64,000 nt of DNA, taken from assembly GCA_949357655.1 (NCBI GenBank), contig CASHTG010000015.1, positions 3,844,001 to 3,908,000 on the forward strand, given 5' to 3'. The stretch is from Parascedosporium putredinis. Lineage: Eukaryota; Ascomycota; Sordariomycetes; Microascales; Microascaceae. The translations under genes were made by a program, and so were the position numbers. Numbering within the stretch: the stretch's first letter is position 1; each line of letters starts with the position of its first letter. Positions 11,101-24,300 of the stretch are shown one piece after another. The notes beneath the pieces were generated by a model. The model made no database searches and was not told where the DNA came from. It was given only the letters and a program-made list of their open reading frames with translations.

Positions 11101-13983
11101 GACAGAAGAACCAGATGAGCAAGTTGATGGCAAACTTTTCCTCCAAGCGGTGCGAACATCCTTGCGAGGCATTTTACCCAGCCACTTGATGAGGAAGTCG
11201 GGAATAGGCCAGGTGAGGAAGTAGACGAGGAAGACCCATCGCTTGCGCCCAGGGCTGTCGCGATACTCCTCGACCTCGACCATGTCCTTTTCGTTGCTGC
11301 GCTCCGCCATTTGTTCGACGGTGTCCATGTTCTTGAACATGTCACCGCCACCATAGGCAGAGACGCCCGCCTCGGAGCGGGTATCGTCGTTTCCAAAGTA
11401 CCCACTCTTGCCCTTCTCGCCGTAGCCCATGGGGGTGGGAGTACCCGTCGACAAGAGACGCTCTTTGGAGGCAGCGTACGATACCTGGTCCCCGGGAGTA
11501 ATGCCATCGCCTGCCTCGGAGGGGCCGAAGCCGCCCGAAGCAGAATACGTGTCGCCAAGCTGGGAGATTTCCATCCAGCATCGCTCGCTTAGGAAGACAC
11601 CGGTGGAGCCAACCTTGACCTCATTGCTGGGCCACCTCTTCTCCTCGACGACGAGTTCGACCCGCTCCCTCTCCGTGCCAATGAGCATGGTGTCGCTGTC
11701 AGCGAGACCAAGGAACTCTCAAAGGGAAGGAACAAGCTAAAGTCCGCAGACCGAAGTCGCTGGCTGATTTCGGCAATACCAAAGGTCTGGACCTGCGTGC
11801 GTACACACTTGCTGTCAAACTGGTTCGAGATCCGCCTGTCATTGGGCTTGAGGCAGAAGACGAAGTAGGCGTTGGTGGTGGGGTCAGCAACAGCCTTGGT
11901 GACGTTCTCGAGCGAAGAGAGGAATTGGCCCGAGGCGCCGTGGGTGATTTGGAGCTTGGATCCCTTTCGCGATTCGCCCGCCTCGCTGAGGGCATCTAGC
12001 TCCTCCTGCTGTTGGCGGCGCTCGAAGCGGCTGGGGCGAGCGCTCCTCGTCGTCTTCCTCGACATGACGCTGGGCGCGCGCATAGGCTTGGAGCTGATGG
12101 TGGCCTGCATCACCGTCGTCTTTTCCTTGGGGTGGTGCACGGTCTGGAGCGCTTCTTGGCCAAAGAGACGGGCCACGAAGTCATTCTTGGTGCGGCCAAA
12201 CATGCTGAGAAGATCGCCAGAGATGACCTCGCTGTTCTCCTCGATGAGGCCCTTGACGGGGTAGTCTACCTCTCCGGCAAAATGCTTCACGGTGAAGGTG
12301 GCAGCGGTGTTTTCGGTGGCAAAGTTGCTGCCGGGGAGCTTGGCAGTGGCCGCGCCGACGTTGATGGAGGGTTCTTGCCCTCGAAGCGCTTGCGAAGGGA
12401 CTCCAGAAGCTGCATGTCGGTACGACCACGGCGGGTCTGGTCATCAAGAATGCTCAAGAGACCGTTGCCAGACTTGAGCAGGCCCTTGACTGCGTCCGAG
12501 TTGTCAAAGTAGCTGGTGGCCGAGACGGCAACCTCTTCCGACTCAAGCATGTCAGCCTTGCGATCAAAGAAGTTCTGCAGGGTAAGGTTGTAGAGGGCTT
12601 CGCAGGCGGCGTTGCTCAGGAGCTGATCAAGAGTGGACTTGGTATGGGCCTGCTGGGAGAAGCCGGGGAAATCGATGATGGACACCGTGTTGGCAATCGA
12701 CTCCTCGGGAGCGCAAAGCTTCTGGTTCATGCTCTCCACCACATAGGCGACGAAAAGCGAATACAAGGTCCTCGCAAGCTCGCCGGCGTGCGACCGAGCA
12801 CCCTCAGGGTCAAGCATGACCGTGACCCTCTCCTTGTGGATCATCTTGGTCTTGTAGCCGAGGGTGGTCTGCAGATCCCCGGCACTTACGCCGAGGAAGG
12901 CTGCAATGAGGTTGAGGGTGTCCTTGTTCTTGACAGCCGTGATGGTCTGGCCACCTTCGTGGGAGAAACCGCCACTGTCATCACCCGTCACGGTGGTATC
13001 GGAGGTAGTTTCAAATTCGAGCTGACCAATGTGGAGGATACTGGCAAGAACCTGGCACATTTCTGCGATCTCGCTGCGAGGGAACTCGAGCTTCCGGAGA
13101 GCGTTCTTGAAGAGAGTGAAGCCTTCGGCATCGTTGATGCCAACCTTGAGCTGGGTGGGATGGCCGAGATACCTCCATCGCTTCTGGGTGTTGCCATGGG
13201 TGTCAAAACCGAGATGGGCCTTTTCGGCAGCGGTGGTCCCCGCGAGAAGATAGTAGAGCACGTGGAAGTTTCTCTCGCCAGTGGGAACGTCGGCAATTCG
13301 GCTGCGCTCGAGGCGATGGTCGAGAAGCTTACCACCGAGGAGGATTGGGTTGGTAGAGGTGGCCGTGTCGTACTGGAGCTCGTAGAACAGACCAGCCTTG
13401 GAGGCGGTTGGGGTGGTGGAGGTCTTGGTGGTGGTGAGGGTGTCGAAAACGTAGGCGGCAAGAGAGAGCTTGGTGGACAGAGGGTGGAAGTCTTGTTGAG
13501 CAGCGAGGTCAACAAGTGGCTTCGAAGGGTGGATTTGCCCGAGCCAGATTCGCCCCTAATTTGGAAAATTTGCTGTTAGTGATATGGACTGGATTACACG
13601 AAATGCATTACCCGCCCCCAGAGCCCCCAACTCCGATGCTTGAACTAGAGGGGATAGGGTATGAATAGGGACAAAACTTACAAAAATACAACGGCTTGGT
13701 TTTCGGAGCGGTGTCCCAACCTGAGCCACGCGCGATCAGCCATTTCCTCAGCGCCGGCCATGGCGCTACCCTCTCGACCTCCATCAATGCCCTTGGCGGA
13801 AGAGGAATAGTTGTTGATGGACACGAGGGCGTGGGAGGAGAGACGGGCAGTCGGGGAGCCAGCATGGAATCGGCTGGCCAGGTGAGCCGTCAACTGGGTA
13901 TCGGACTGGAGGTGAGCGGGCAACGCAGGCAGAGAAGCCTGCGTCTGGGCCCCGCTGCCTCCGCCCAGAGGTGGAAGGCTCAT
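8192..13983 (-). CDS. csmA: Class V chitin synthase with N-terminal myosin motor-like domain
   Basis: This family makes chitin from UDP-GlcNAc at hyphal tips and septa, with a motor-like domain that helps polarised delivery. Exons: 13983-13682, 13555-8325 and 8223-8192; the last adds only the C-terminal ATEAILSGQL. About 1860 residues, as expected. Domains in order: myosin motor (P-loop GESGSGKS right after the first intron, so ATP binding looks intact; GEVDYPVKGL; VFCLKPND), transmembrane segments (INLLIWFFCLLAAFFIVIF), a cytochrome b5-like domain (VSIRGYVFDLEEYA), the GT2 domain (DGMI, QIDADT, EDRYL, and QRRRW at about 9205), a final membrane cluster and a DEK-like C terminus. Frame breaks near 13460, 12371, 11718, 11143, 10651 and at the G4 run 8754-8757 are each fixed by one added base and restore family sequence. 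Transcribed away from csmB. Confidence 0.93.
8224..8324 (-). repeat. csmA last intron containing GA/GT microsatellite
   Basis: This 101-base intron has donor GTATGT, a perfect TACTAAC branch site and acceptor TAG. Its middle is a GA run joined to a GT run (plus strand, about 8276-8303). It leaves a terminal coding exon of only 32 bases. Confidence 0.75.
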
Positions 13984-16900
13984 GATGGGCGTTGAAGCCT
14001 AGGAGGATGGCCTTCCAGGCAGCGTGTCGGCAAGATCAAAAGACGTGGTCCTTCAGTAACGATGGGGCGGCAAACGACGGGTTCGTAACGAGCGGTTTCG
14101 ATTCTCTCAGATCGTGATCGTGACGGAGAAAAGGTGAAAGGGGTGGGTTGTTTGGAAATTAGGTGCTCGCGTCGTTGGAAAGAAGGGAAGAACGGCACAG
14201 GGGAATTAGGAAGTAGTAATAAGAAATGATAATACAATAAAAGGCAGTATCCTTGGAAAGGAAATGGAAGTGAAGGTGAAGGAGAAAAACCACTACTATG
14301 GAAGCCAAAAAAGCGAATGTCGTCCTTTGGGGGAGAGAAAGAAGGATGAAGAAGAGCCAGATTCGGAGTGTTTCTTCGAAAAGGTCGCGGGCACTCAGCA
14401 CAAAATGAGGAAAATGGTGTGGATGGGAATGTTTGGCTCAGTCGTCCTTGGGTCCTTTGCTGGGCTTGGGCCAGGCACAACCAGCGGAAGGAAGATGGAG
14501 GTACCGCCGAAGTGCGTAAAGTACCAACAGGAGAAAGGCGAGCGCGACGGATCAGTTCCACGAAGCAGATTCTCGGGAACGGTCGAGTGGACACTGGGTG
14601 CCAAATCAAGGGCGTTTTGGAGGAACGATTGGTTGGCCAAACGCGGTTTCCGTTGGGGGACCGGGGTTCATACCGTTCAAGAATAGGGGGATGGTGGACG
14701 CTACTTGTAAAAGTATCAATTCCTGCTCAGGTACCTTTTCTGCGCTTCCTTCTTTTTCCCTCCCACTTCCGCTCCCATGCAGATGCACTGTTCCACACTG
14801 TCTAACATGGCGCAGTCCAACCTCAAGTCACTTGGAAAAGCAGTCCACACAGCATAGATCCGCACCTGCTGACCTGACCTGACCTCCGGATGTACCTGCT
14901 CCGTGGAATGTGCCCTTTCTTTCTGCTTCTTTGCCTCCAGTTCTCCGAGCTCTCTCTCCATTGCTGCTGAGGTGAGCTTCACACGCCTGGGCAAGACAAA
15001 GGTCGTCAGGGCAATCCCCGTCGACTCCACCGCTCGCATCTGCGGGAACATGAGACGCAGGGCAGTCCACGCTAGCAATCACTGCCCGTAGCGGTTGGAG
15101 ACATATCGTCATGTATCTTGACAGTTGGCTAGAACTGGCCTGATGGCCTTGCTGCTGGGATACGGGCTTTTCTTCTTTGTGCGTGTGCCACCTCCGGATT
15201 CATTGGCTGCATTGGCTCCGACGGGGGACTTTGCGCTAGAGTCGGGCCAAGGAGAGAGGGTCCTGAAGGCTCTGGCGCTTCATTCTGGCGGCGCCCGCGC
15301 TCATCTCCTGCATCTGTGGCTGGCCGGAGATGTCCTGGGCGTGCCTGTCCATACATTCGCCTTGGACGCCCTGTGATTCTATTCTTTTTTTTTCTCTTGA
15401 CTTTTTTCTTCTTATTTCTCTCCTCCTGCTCTTCTCTGGCATGATGACGGAGGTACTTCAATGTAAATTAAAAAGCACTGAGCTGGAGCCCAGTGCAGCG
15501 GGCTGGCCCAGCTGGGACCACCCCTCGTTCGGATCCTGCACTGATCAAATCTGTTCAAGCACGATGGAGATCTCTAATTTGTGCTTGGTCCACCACTTCC
15601 CCGAAATGACGGTCACTTCCCGGTCGCCCTCTTACTGGCGACAATTTTGGGATGCTGTAATGTCCGTTCCAATCATGCACTGTGGTTGTCGACGGACCCC
15701 GAGGAACGTGTCCCGTCCCAGCTCTGCGGTGAGACTGGGTTGCGGATGGTCAACGAGAGCATTGAAGATTGAAATCTCCAAACGGGTGATGGCCTAATAG
15801 CCAAGAGGGAGGAGGGCACTAATAGAGGGCCACTAACCTCACTCATCAATCATTGCGGGCCAAGACCCTTCCAAGTACGGCCGAGCTATTAGCACGCTGT
15901 TCAAAGGCAAGTCGTGGAAGAAATAAACGGCACCGCAAAACCAATCTACCCTATCAAGTCTGGCAAAAAGCTGTGGTAACCACTAATAATACAGCTTTCC
16001 AGACCTGAAGAACTCAGTTGACAGGGAGCTAGAAGTATAATATCTATCAGATTTGGTAGGTAGTGACATACGAATCCACCGTGGCAAGGTAGATCGGTTT
16101 TGCAGTATCGCTTTTTTCTTTCACGACTTGAAAGGGTCCACGAGAGACCGTTTCCGTAGAGATCTCATTCCGCTTTCCAGGCGTTCACCACGTTGCCAGG
16201 GCTCTATTCTTCAAGGTTCCTCAGGCTTGCAGAGGTTTGCCATGGCGCTGAGACAGGGCGGCTCGCTCGTCGCGCTAGTAGCCTAGGAATCCTGGAGCTT
16301 GGGGAATTGCAAAAATCGCCGACTCAGGCTCCCGCGAGAAAGAAAGAAAAGAAAAACCAAGGTCTCGCCTCTATTACACTAGTGTCAAGCATTGTCCCTC
16401 TCAAGCCTTTGTCGCGCCAAGCCCTGTGTGTGGCGGACAATGTCCCTACTGAATAGGTTCGGCCGGGCCACGATCGCCGAAACAAGAAGACGGGCTGGCC
16501 ATGATGGGAGTGCGAAGCAAGAAAACGCGATCAGCGCTAAGCGACACGCTCATCCCGTTTCGATTCCCAGGCACAGGAGCATCACCTCTTACAAAGTTGG
16601 GAACAGGCCGCGTTGCGTGCGGGCTTGGAGAAGCTGGAACACGGCCAACTCCAGGTTCGCCTCTGTTGTCTCAGGACGAGCCCTTTCGGCCTCCCGCCTC
16701 CAAACGTCTGCTAAAGCCCGAAACGATTGCGGGCGAGGGACGATGGCGCGGGCCGGGGGAGATTCAATCGTGATCACTCCGTGCCGTGTACCACAGCAAG
16801 GAGGGCACCATAGATGGCTTGCTTTCCGATGGTCGGATTTCACTTCACCTTTCTCTGATCGAAAAGCCAAAAGCCGTCAATGACTACGTTGATTCCTGTG

Positions 16901-19900
16901 AGCCCCGGCTGGCTTGCATGGCTCGGAATGGGGCTAATAATTCGAGCTTGTGTCCCTTCATTCATCGGATCAATCAACGGTGGTTTGATCAGTGGGTACA
17001 AAATGTACCAACGAAAAAGACGGTGATTAAAATGGGTGTCCTCTAGAAAGAGCACACTGTGTACTTGTTGATCAGGTAGGGAACTTTGGGGAAGTTCAGC
17101 AGATCAGTTTCCATCATCCTTGAGAGGCAAAGGCCCATACGAGGAGGGACGGAAAAAAAGATAAGGAAGAAGACAAGAAAAAAGAAAAAGAAGAAAAAAA
17201 GAAGAAGAAAAAGAAACAGGGACCAGGCGGATCGGCTAGTAGTGTATGGTGTTGGGATGTCAATTCAACTCTGAGCTTGATCAGCCGAGCGGAATCATCC
17301 ATACGAGAAAGTCCAGCGCTTGTCAAGCAGGGCAATCATATCGCCACTGGTCGCTCGTGTTCGAGCTTAATTGATGGCTCGAAAGCCAATTCGGGAAAGA
17401 GAAGAGCAACCACTCCACTTCAAAGATAGAGGAAGAGTGTGAAATCTGTTTGTCATCCACAAGGGCACGCCGAGCCTTTTCTCACAGATGCGATACCCAC
17501 AACGCCCCTTCCTTTCTTTTCTTCGCCCCCTTCCTTATTCCCTGCAGTTCTTTCCCACTCCAATTAGCGCCAATGCCTTCACAAGGCTTCGGCTTGTGCG
17601 AAGTAGGTCTGGTCTTCAGGGTTCACACCATCAAGATCGCCAAGTAGGAAAGCGAAGGGGGAGGATCGAGTTTACCAGCGCAAATATCGGCAACTATACC
17701 CACCCACTTGCTGGAACCGTGCACACAAGCCAATATCTGAACTGAGCCTCGAACTCCCTTGCTGCTCGTCACTATGGGTGGTTCTTCACGGCACCTCCCA
17801 AACAGCATTCGTCCAATATCTTTTTGCTCACACACTTTACTGTCGTGGATGTATCGTTTGGGCAGGTGGGAGATGCTCGTAACGTTGTAAAGCACGGCAG
17901 ATAGTGAACTTGAGAAAGGTTGGTGTTTGCAATTTGTTTTATCCAGCATTTGGCTGTTGAGTCCAATCTTGAAAAGAACATGTTCAAGATTAGTAATATC
18001 TATGGATGGTCGATGTCTTGATATTGCAGAGGCCTCTTGTCTCTTCAGTCGCACCAGAATCAAGGAAGATGAGCGAGGCGCGGCGGGAAGACTGCCCAAG
18101 ACGGCTTCCTAGGGCAAGGAAGGATGGTGCCGAAATAGACCAACAAGGCTCCTTCCCCCTGTCGCCATTTAGCATGCCAGCGGGCCGAGTCATTCGAAGG
18201 GGAAGAGAAGGGGGCAAAGTGCTCGTGGGGGAGAGCCCGCTTGGTTCAATGCTACATGGACAAATGCTCACACTTGAGAATCAAGGCCATCAATGATTCT
18301 CGCTTTAACGGACAGGGGGCTTGAATGGGCCTGGTCTGGAGCATTGAGCATTGATGGACAGCACTTCCTTGATTCCAAAGATTACCCATTGAACAAATTG
18401 GAACGAGTGCGTTCAAGGTCGCATTGAAGAGACATCCCCGCCTCCTCCGACCAAGGCAGGAGGCAAAGAGAGCAAGAAGAAAAAAATGAATATCAAAAAG
18501 CAATTATTACTGGGGCTGGGATTCACTTTTTTTCATCCATCGGAGGCACAGAGTCTCAAAACGCTGCTCGAAAGAGGCACATTGAACTCGGAATCTTCAG
18601 ACACGTGCCGTGCTCCGCCGCAGAATCTGAGTCTGATCGAGGGATGTGGAGGATGTGGAGGGAGTGAATGTGGAGTAGTTATGGATCGCGTTCGGACAAC
18701 ATGGGCGAGTGAAGTCTGAGGCTAATATCTCGACGAAGCAAAGGTGGGTGAGGAAAGAAAAACAATACGATATTGTATGGGTGCACCTGATTGCCTGTGC
18801 ATCGAACCGAATGGCCAGACCACTCAACGAGTTCCTCGTGCAAATATGGTCGGGGAGGCAACCCAGCCGAAATCCACACCACACACGAGTTGGCTGGCAA
18901 CTGGTCATGCAGGAATTCATGTCGTGTCTGAAGAGGGTGGGCTGCGTGGGGCTACGAACCGTGGAGTTCACGTTGAGGGTGGGAGAGCGAGGAAAATGCC
19001 CACCCAAAGAAATAATCAATACGAAGTAAATAAACCAAGCTTCCGTTTGGTTCCTTGGTAGCGGGTCGCCTATTCCATCCACACAACTCGCGGGCATTAC
19101 ATTACATTTGGCACCATATCGACAAGTCCAAAAGGCCCATCTCAACATAGATACCTTTTCGTGCAACTCTCGTCTGCTGCCGCGCAATATATGCTCTCCT
19201 ACGTCTACGACGTGCACGACGACCATTCTCTTTTTATTTTCTGCTGTTCTTGCGCCGGAGTCCCCATCTCTCTGCATGGCTGGATATTATTTACTGTTAT
19301 TAACTGACACGACCCCGAACGACTTGCAGCTGCGGCGTCAGCCACGGCGGGGTGTATCATAGCAACCAGCCATTGTTGACGGGGATATTGTCTGTTATTT
19401 CCTTGCTCTCGCCCTCAGGCGAAGCTGCAACGCCCCAGGAAATAGAATGAGGGGCTTCTCATAGGAAATGGGAACACGCTGATCGAATTAATGAGGCCAA
19501 TGTCAATCGCGATATACCTTATCGCCGTAGGAGAGGCTAAATAAAGTTGGGCCTTTGGTCGACGTGAAAACCTATGCTGTATGACGGCGGCTGTCACACG
19601 AATGGGGAATACTACCCTGTTCGGAGGCACACGTTAGGAAAGAAAATTTTTTCCCTTCTCTTTCCCCCAACCAGGCCAGGAGGAGGCTGTGAGGTTCATG
19701 GATCGTTCCTGGTACTGAATGACGCCCAACGAAAATCTCACATGCAGCGTTGTAGCGTCCGATTTACGCTCTGGGCTGGAGCCGGATGCATGCGCATCAA
19801 TCCACCAAGAGTACAGTACGAATTCCTGGCTCACCAAGGCGTCCAAGGGGCACCGTCGAGGGTCCGACGGATTGATGCTCCGTTATCCCTGAACCACGCT

Positions 19901-21391
19901 TGGAGGAAGGCGCAAGCACCGTGGAATGCACCAAGACTTTGTACCGTGTGCAGACACGAACTAATTTTCTCGTACCTGGGTGGCTTGCCCCTATTCTTTG
20001 CACGCTCCACCAAACTAAAAATACCCCCAATCGTCGGATTAGTCCACGACAAGGAAGGAAGGGCAATTCCACACTAAATAAACAGAGAATCATGCACATT
20101 CATTGGGTGAGCCCCATTGGCTCTTCAGCGCACCAAGTGGGGAGATGGGGCGCCGCCTTTCCCCCTTGGCCTGACAGGCTGAGTCCGTCCCTTCCACTTC
20201 ACGGATGGACAATGGGAAGTCGCGCTCAACCACGTCCGCGTGCTGTCCTCCCACGCAAGTCTTCTTCCTCCTCACGGGGAGGGGACTTTGAAGCATCAGG
20301 CCAGCTCCCTTCAATGTTCTACCTCACACCTCCAAAACACTGGAGTTCTTAGTGTACCTCAGGTGAGGGCAGGCCGTCGCGCGACGGTGAATCGAAAGGG
20401 GGCACGATAATTCAAACACCCGTGATACCCCGGAAATTTGCAAGTTAGAGTGGGTTTGGTCTTGGGAAGGGTACTTTGAATCAGAAACTGGCCGTGGCCG
20501 GATCTAGCGATGGACGGACTGAAATGATACATGCAGGTCCTCACGACCCAACATGTTCTTGGAAAAGGGGATCTCCGTAACGATCGACGTATTGGCCACC
20601 CCCTTCTTGACCACTGAACCAAACCGTATATCCCAGTCCTCCTGAACCTGCACCAAACGCTTCATGGGTGGCTCCAAGTACCTCGATACATTGTCCCTTC
20701 GCAGCCTAACCAGGTACTCCGGCGTTTTTTTCTCCTTCACCAGTCGTCTTTCCAGTGCTGCTGCACCATTGGTATTACTCCCTGAAGTTCAAAGCTGAGA
20801 GAGCGCGCACAGTAAGTACCAGCACAACACACCAAACGCCAAACCTCCCACTCCTCATGGCCTGTTGATGCATTCTCCTTGTCCCATTGAGTTCTTCCCA
20901 TTGCATCGTCCTCTCCTTCGATCCTGGTCGAACACCATTCTGCACTCTTCTTCACCATCCTCATTCGTTCCGGATGGCTTCTTAGTATTCATTCGTTCTT
21001 AATCTTGTTTAATACTCCCTTTTACCTTTCTCCCTTCCGCAGTTTGCTCGCTTCTTGACGCGGACAAGCGCTCTCGCCCTATAACTCTTTTTTGTGTAAT
21101 CTGCCACTGTCGTCTCCTTTGCCAACATCTCGACATTTAGATTGTTTGGGATCACTCGCTTACCCACAGCAACCAAGCTCGTCCGTGAGCCTCGAATGCG
21201 GTATTGAACTTCGTCTTCTCTGTAGCCCACGCGTCTCCCGATCCTACCCAATCTTTTCGAGTCCCACGAGAGAGAACGGCCACTCGTCGCCAGAGCGATT
21301 CGCCCTCGGCCTTCCGAACCGAATAGTAATACGCAAGTGACCGGCGTGTGTGTCCATTGCGGACATCACGATCCCGCACCCAAAGCCAAAG
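13984..21391. promoter_or_regulatory. 7.4 kb gene-free interval between divergent csmA and csmB
   Basis: The two chitin synthase start codons face away from each other across this interval, so it must contain both promoters and leaders. Reading both strands I see no open frame with recognisable protein sequence, no tRNA or 5S rRNA, and no transposon protein. Visible structure: a 77-base almost pure purine tract at 17141-17217, a GACCT triple repeat at 14875-14889, and pyrimidine-rich stretches before csmB (20990-21340). The csmB-proximal part contains ACAGTAAGTACC near 20807, which could be a 5' leader intron donor. In Aspergillus nidulans csmA and csmB are also head to head, so the arrangement is old, but this spacer looks long. 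Confidence 0.55.
17141..17217. repeat. Polypurine (A/G) tract
   Basis: An almost uninterrupted run of A and G on the plus strand, mainly GAA and A-tracts, lies about midway between csmA and csmB. Such tracts often exclude nucleosomes; here that is inference only. Confidence 0.7.
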
Positions 21392-24300
21392 ATGGCTGGT
21401 TCACGGTTATCCATGTATTCACTCGCGTCCGAGTCTCCCGGTGCCCCCGAGGAGCCGGACAGCAGTCTTCTCAGGTGTCCACCACCACCCTGCTGAATGC
21501 CATCCACAACAGCTACCTCTCGTCCCAGCCCTATGCCCTCGATGCGGGATCTAGTGTAGTGGTCAACACGTGGCTCACCGCCGCCCAGGCGGGCCCTGAC
21601 GGAAAAGTTGGAGGCACTGTCGACCGCAACCTCGCCGCTCGCGCTTGGGAACACGCTAGGCGCAGGGCCGAGGATGGCTGCATCATTCTTGGGTAAGTTG
21701 AGATGCCTATAGAGGAGCCTCACCCTCCAAGGAACGAGTGGGGACCAAGACTAACGCAGCAGTGTCTAGATCTCTCCACACATCCTCTCCCTCGCTTCTA
21801 TCTCCCTTCCTTCAGGCTCTGCCCATCTCTATCCCCGCTACCCTCTTCACAGCTTTGGACGCTATCCAACCATTCCTCCGCTGCGTGACGCCATACAACC
21901 CCTCGACACCGCGCCAGGTCGCCTTGGGAGTTACTCTTACCCTGAACCTCACCGGCACCTCGCCGGTGCGAGCGTCTCCTTGTCCCAGGGAGGTATCGAC
22001 ACAGCCAAGGGTCTCCTAAACATCCCCGCAGAGGCCGGCTATCGTGCCTTTGATGTGTTCTACTACCTCCTCACCACCGCCTCGACGCCTGCGGAGCGAG
22101 AGTTCTTGGGTCTCAAGGCCGCCTCTAACTATACGCTGCTTTCTCGCTCTGGAACCTATAGCCCTCCATCCTACCTTCCCACCGCCGACGACGCGGCCGC
22201 CGCCGATGACTTCCGTGCCGCGCTCAAGGAGATTGGGATCAAGGGTTCCGCGCATCGCAACCTTATTTCTACGCTGGCGGGTTTGCTGAAGCTTGGCAAC
22301 GTGCTTGACTACGGCCTCGATTCTGACGAGTTGGATGATATTATCGAGGATGTTAGCGGTCTCCTCGGCGTCGAGCCTGACGTTCTGGCTCGCCAATGCT
22401 CAACCGAAGACCGCCAGACTTTTGTTGGCGGTCTTTACGAGGCCCTCGTGGATTGGGTAATCTCCAAGGCCAACGAAGCCATCGCCGCTCAAATGCTGAC
22501 GCTCCGTGATACGGCCTCGGTCGATGGCCGGATGCCCTCGCCTGCCATCGCCGGTGACAGCGGCGACACCGTCTGCATCACTGTCGTCGACATCCCTGAT
22601 CCGACTCTTGGAAAGGCCATCGCCATGAGGAACATCTTTGACGATACCCAAGGCATCAATCAAGAGATGATCCAGGACGGCATCGAGATCGCGGGCGCTG
22701 GATCCTCGGTCATTCGAGAGATGCAGAACGCGGTGACAGAGGCCGGCCCAGATTTGGGCATCATGACCGGACCCGTCGGCCGGGACCGCCATCACGAGCT
22801 GGAGAAGCGTGAAGTCATCCTTGAAAAGGTTGCGCATGCTGCTGATAATGATGGCTTCCTTAAGAAGCTTCTCTTCCCCGTCGCTGGCGAGGGCATTAAC
22901 CTCGGCCGCGCTGGCCGGATCGATCTCGCGGCTCTTCTCTCTGCCAGCCGATCTTGGTTCCACCTCTCGGTTCACCCAACCGATGACTCCCCTCTGGTCT
23001 TGCTGCCTTGCCATCAATCACCTCGGCGTGGTCTGCCGGCACCGTATCGCGCCAGCTCCGTGCCTGGCGCCTGCCGGAGTGGGCTAACCGTCGCAACCGT
23101 CATCTCGATTTCACCGCCGATTTCGACATTGAGGAGTTTGTCCAAAGGTTCTCGGCTCTCGGTTGCAAGGAGGGCCGTGAAGGCATCGAGACCTGGATCC
23201 TTGAGCGCGGCTGGAGCAACGGCGAGGTTGTTGTTGGCAAGGAACGTGTCTGGATTCGCGAGAATGCTTGGTGGGAAGCTGAGAGCATGCTTGACCTGAA
23301 GCCCATGGGTGGCGTCATACCCATGCCCACCGCGATGCCGAGCAATCCGTTTGAAACCAGCTACTCCGCTGGGGGCAGCGGCTACTTCCCTGCGGGCCTT
23401 GACGGCTCCATCAACAGCAGCCGGGACCAGCTTGTTGGCCACCAGCGAACATTTAGCCAGGGCAACATGAGCCAAATCACGCTCAGCCAAAACAACCGCG
23501 CACCCTCGGTCGCGGCCACCCCTGAGAAACGTCAGCAACGGCGACTACGGCCTCGGCGCCAAGGGCGATACGTACAAGGGCCAGGTCTACTACAATAATG
23601 ATGGCGAATTCGTCGGCAACATCGACCCGGAGCTTGCGGACGGCAAGAAGATCGAGACTAGGCCTCAAACGACTCGTCGTCGCCTGTGGGTTGCCCTAGT
23701 GTGGGCCCTCACTTTCTGGATACCGTCGCCCCTTCTCAGGTATGTCGGTCGTATGAGGCGCCCCGACGTCCGCATGGCTTGGCGTGAAAAGGTGGTCCTG
23801 GTCTTCCTCATCTTCCTCATCAATGCCTGCGTCGTCTTCTGGATTATCGGTTTCGGAAAAGTTCTGTGCCCCAACAAGGAAAAGGCCTGGAGCCGAGTCG
23901 ACGTGTCAAACCACCCTGGCGGCGATGACTTCTGGGTCAGTATCCATGGCAAGGTCTACGACATCACCAAATTCTGGAAACAGCAGCACAGCGATATCCC
24001 CATCAAGACCACCCAGGACCGCATGGAGCCCTTTGGCGGTCTGGATCTGACGATCTACTTCCCCATCCCCTTTGCTATCAGCTGCCGTGGTCTCGGCATT
24101 GGTGAGAGGTTCGTGCTCCTCAACAATGTGACGGCGGAGTACCCCGACGCCGTCCACAGCTCTGGCAAGTACACGCCTTACACCTCCTCTGAACTCGCCA
24201 ACGAGGACTGGTACACTGCGCAATTCCTCCCCAAGATCAAGGAGTACTTCAAGGGAGACCTCGTCTGGGACCCCAAGGACGTGAAGGACGACGGCGAGAA

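Noticed and set aside
13984..21391. Several 60-160 codon frames in the chs spacer as possible genes
   Set aside because: None has recognisable motifs, many overlap on both strands, and their composition looks random; length alone is expected by chance here.
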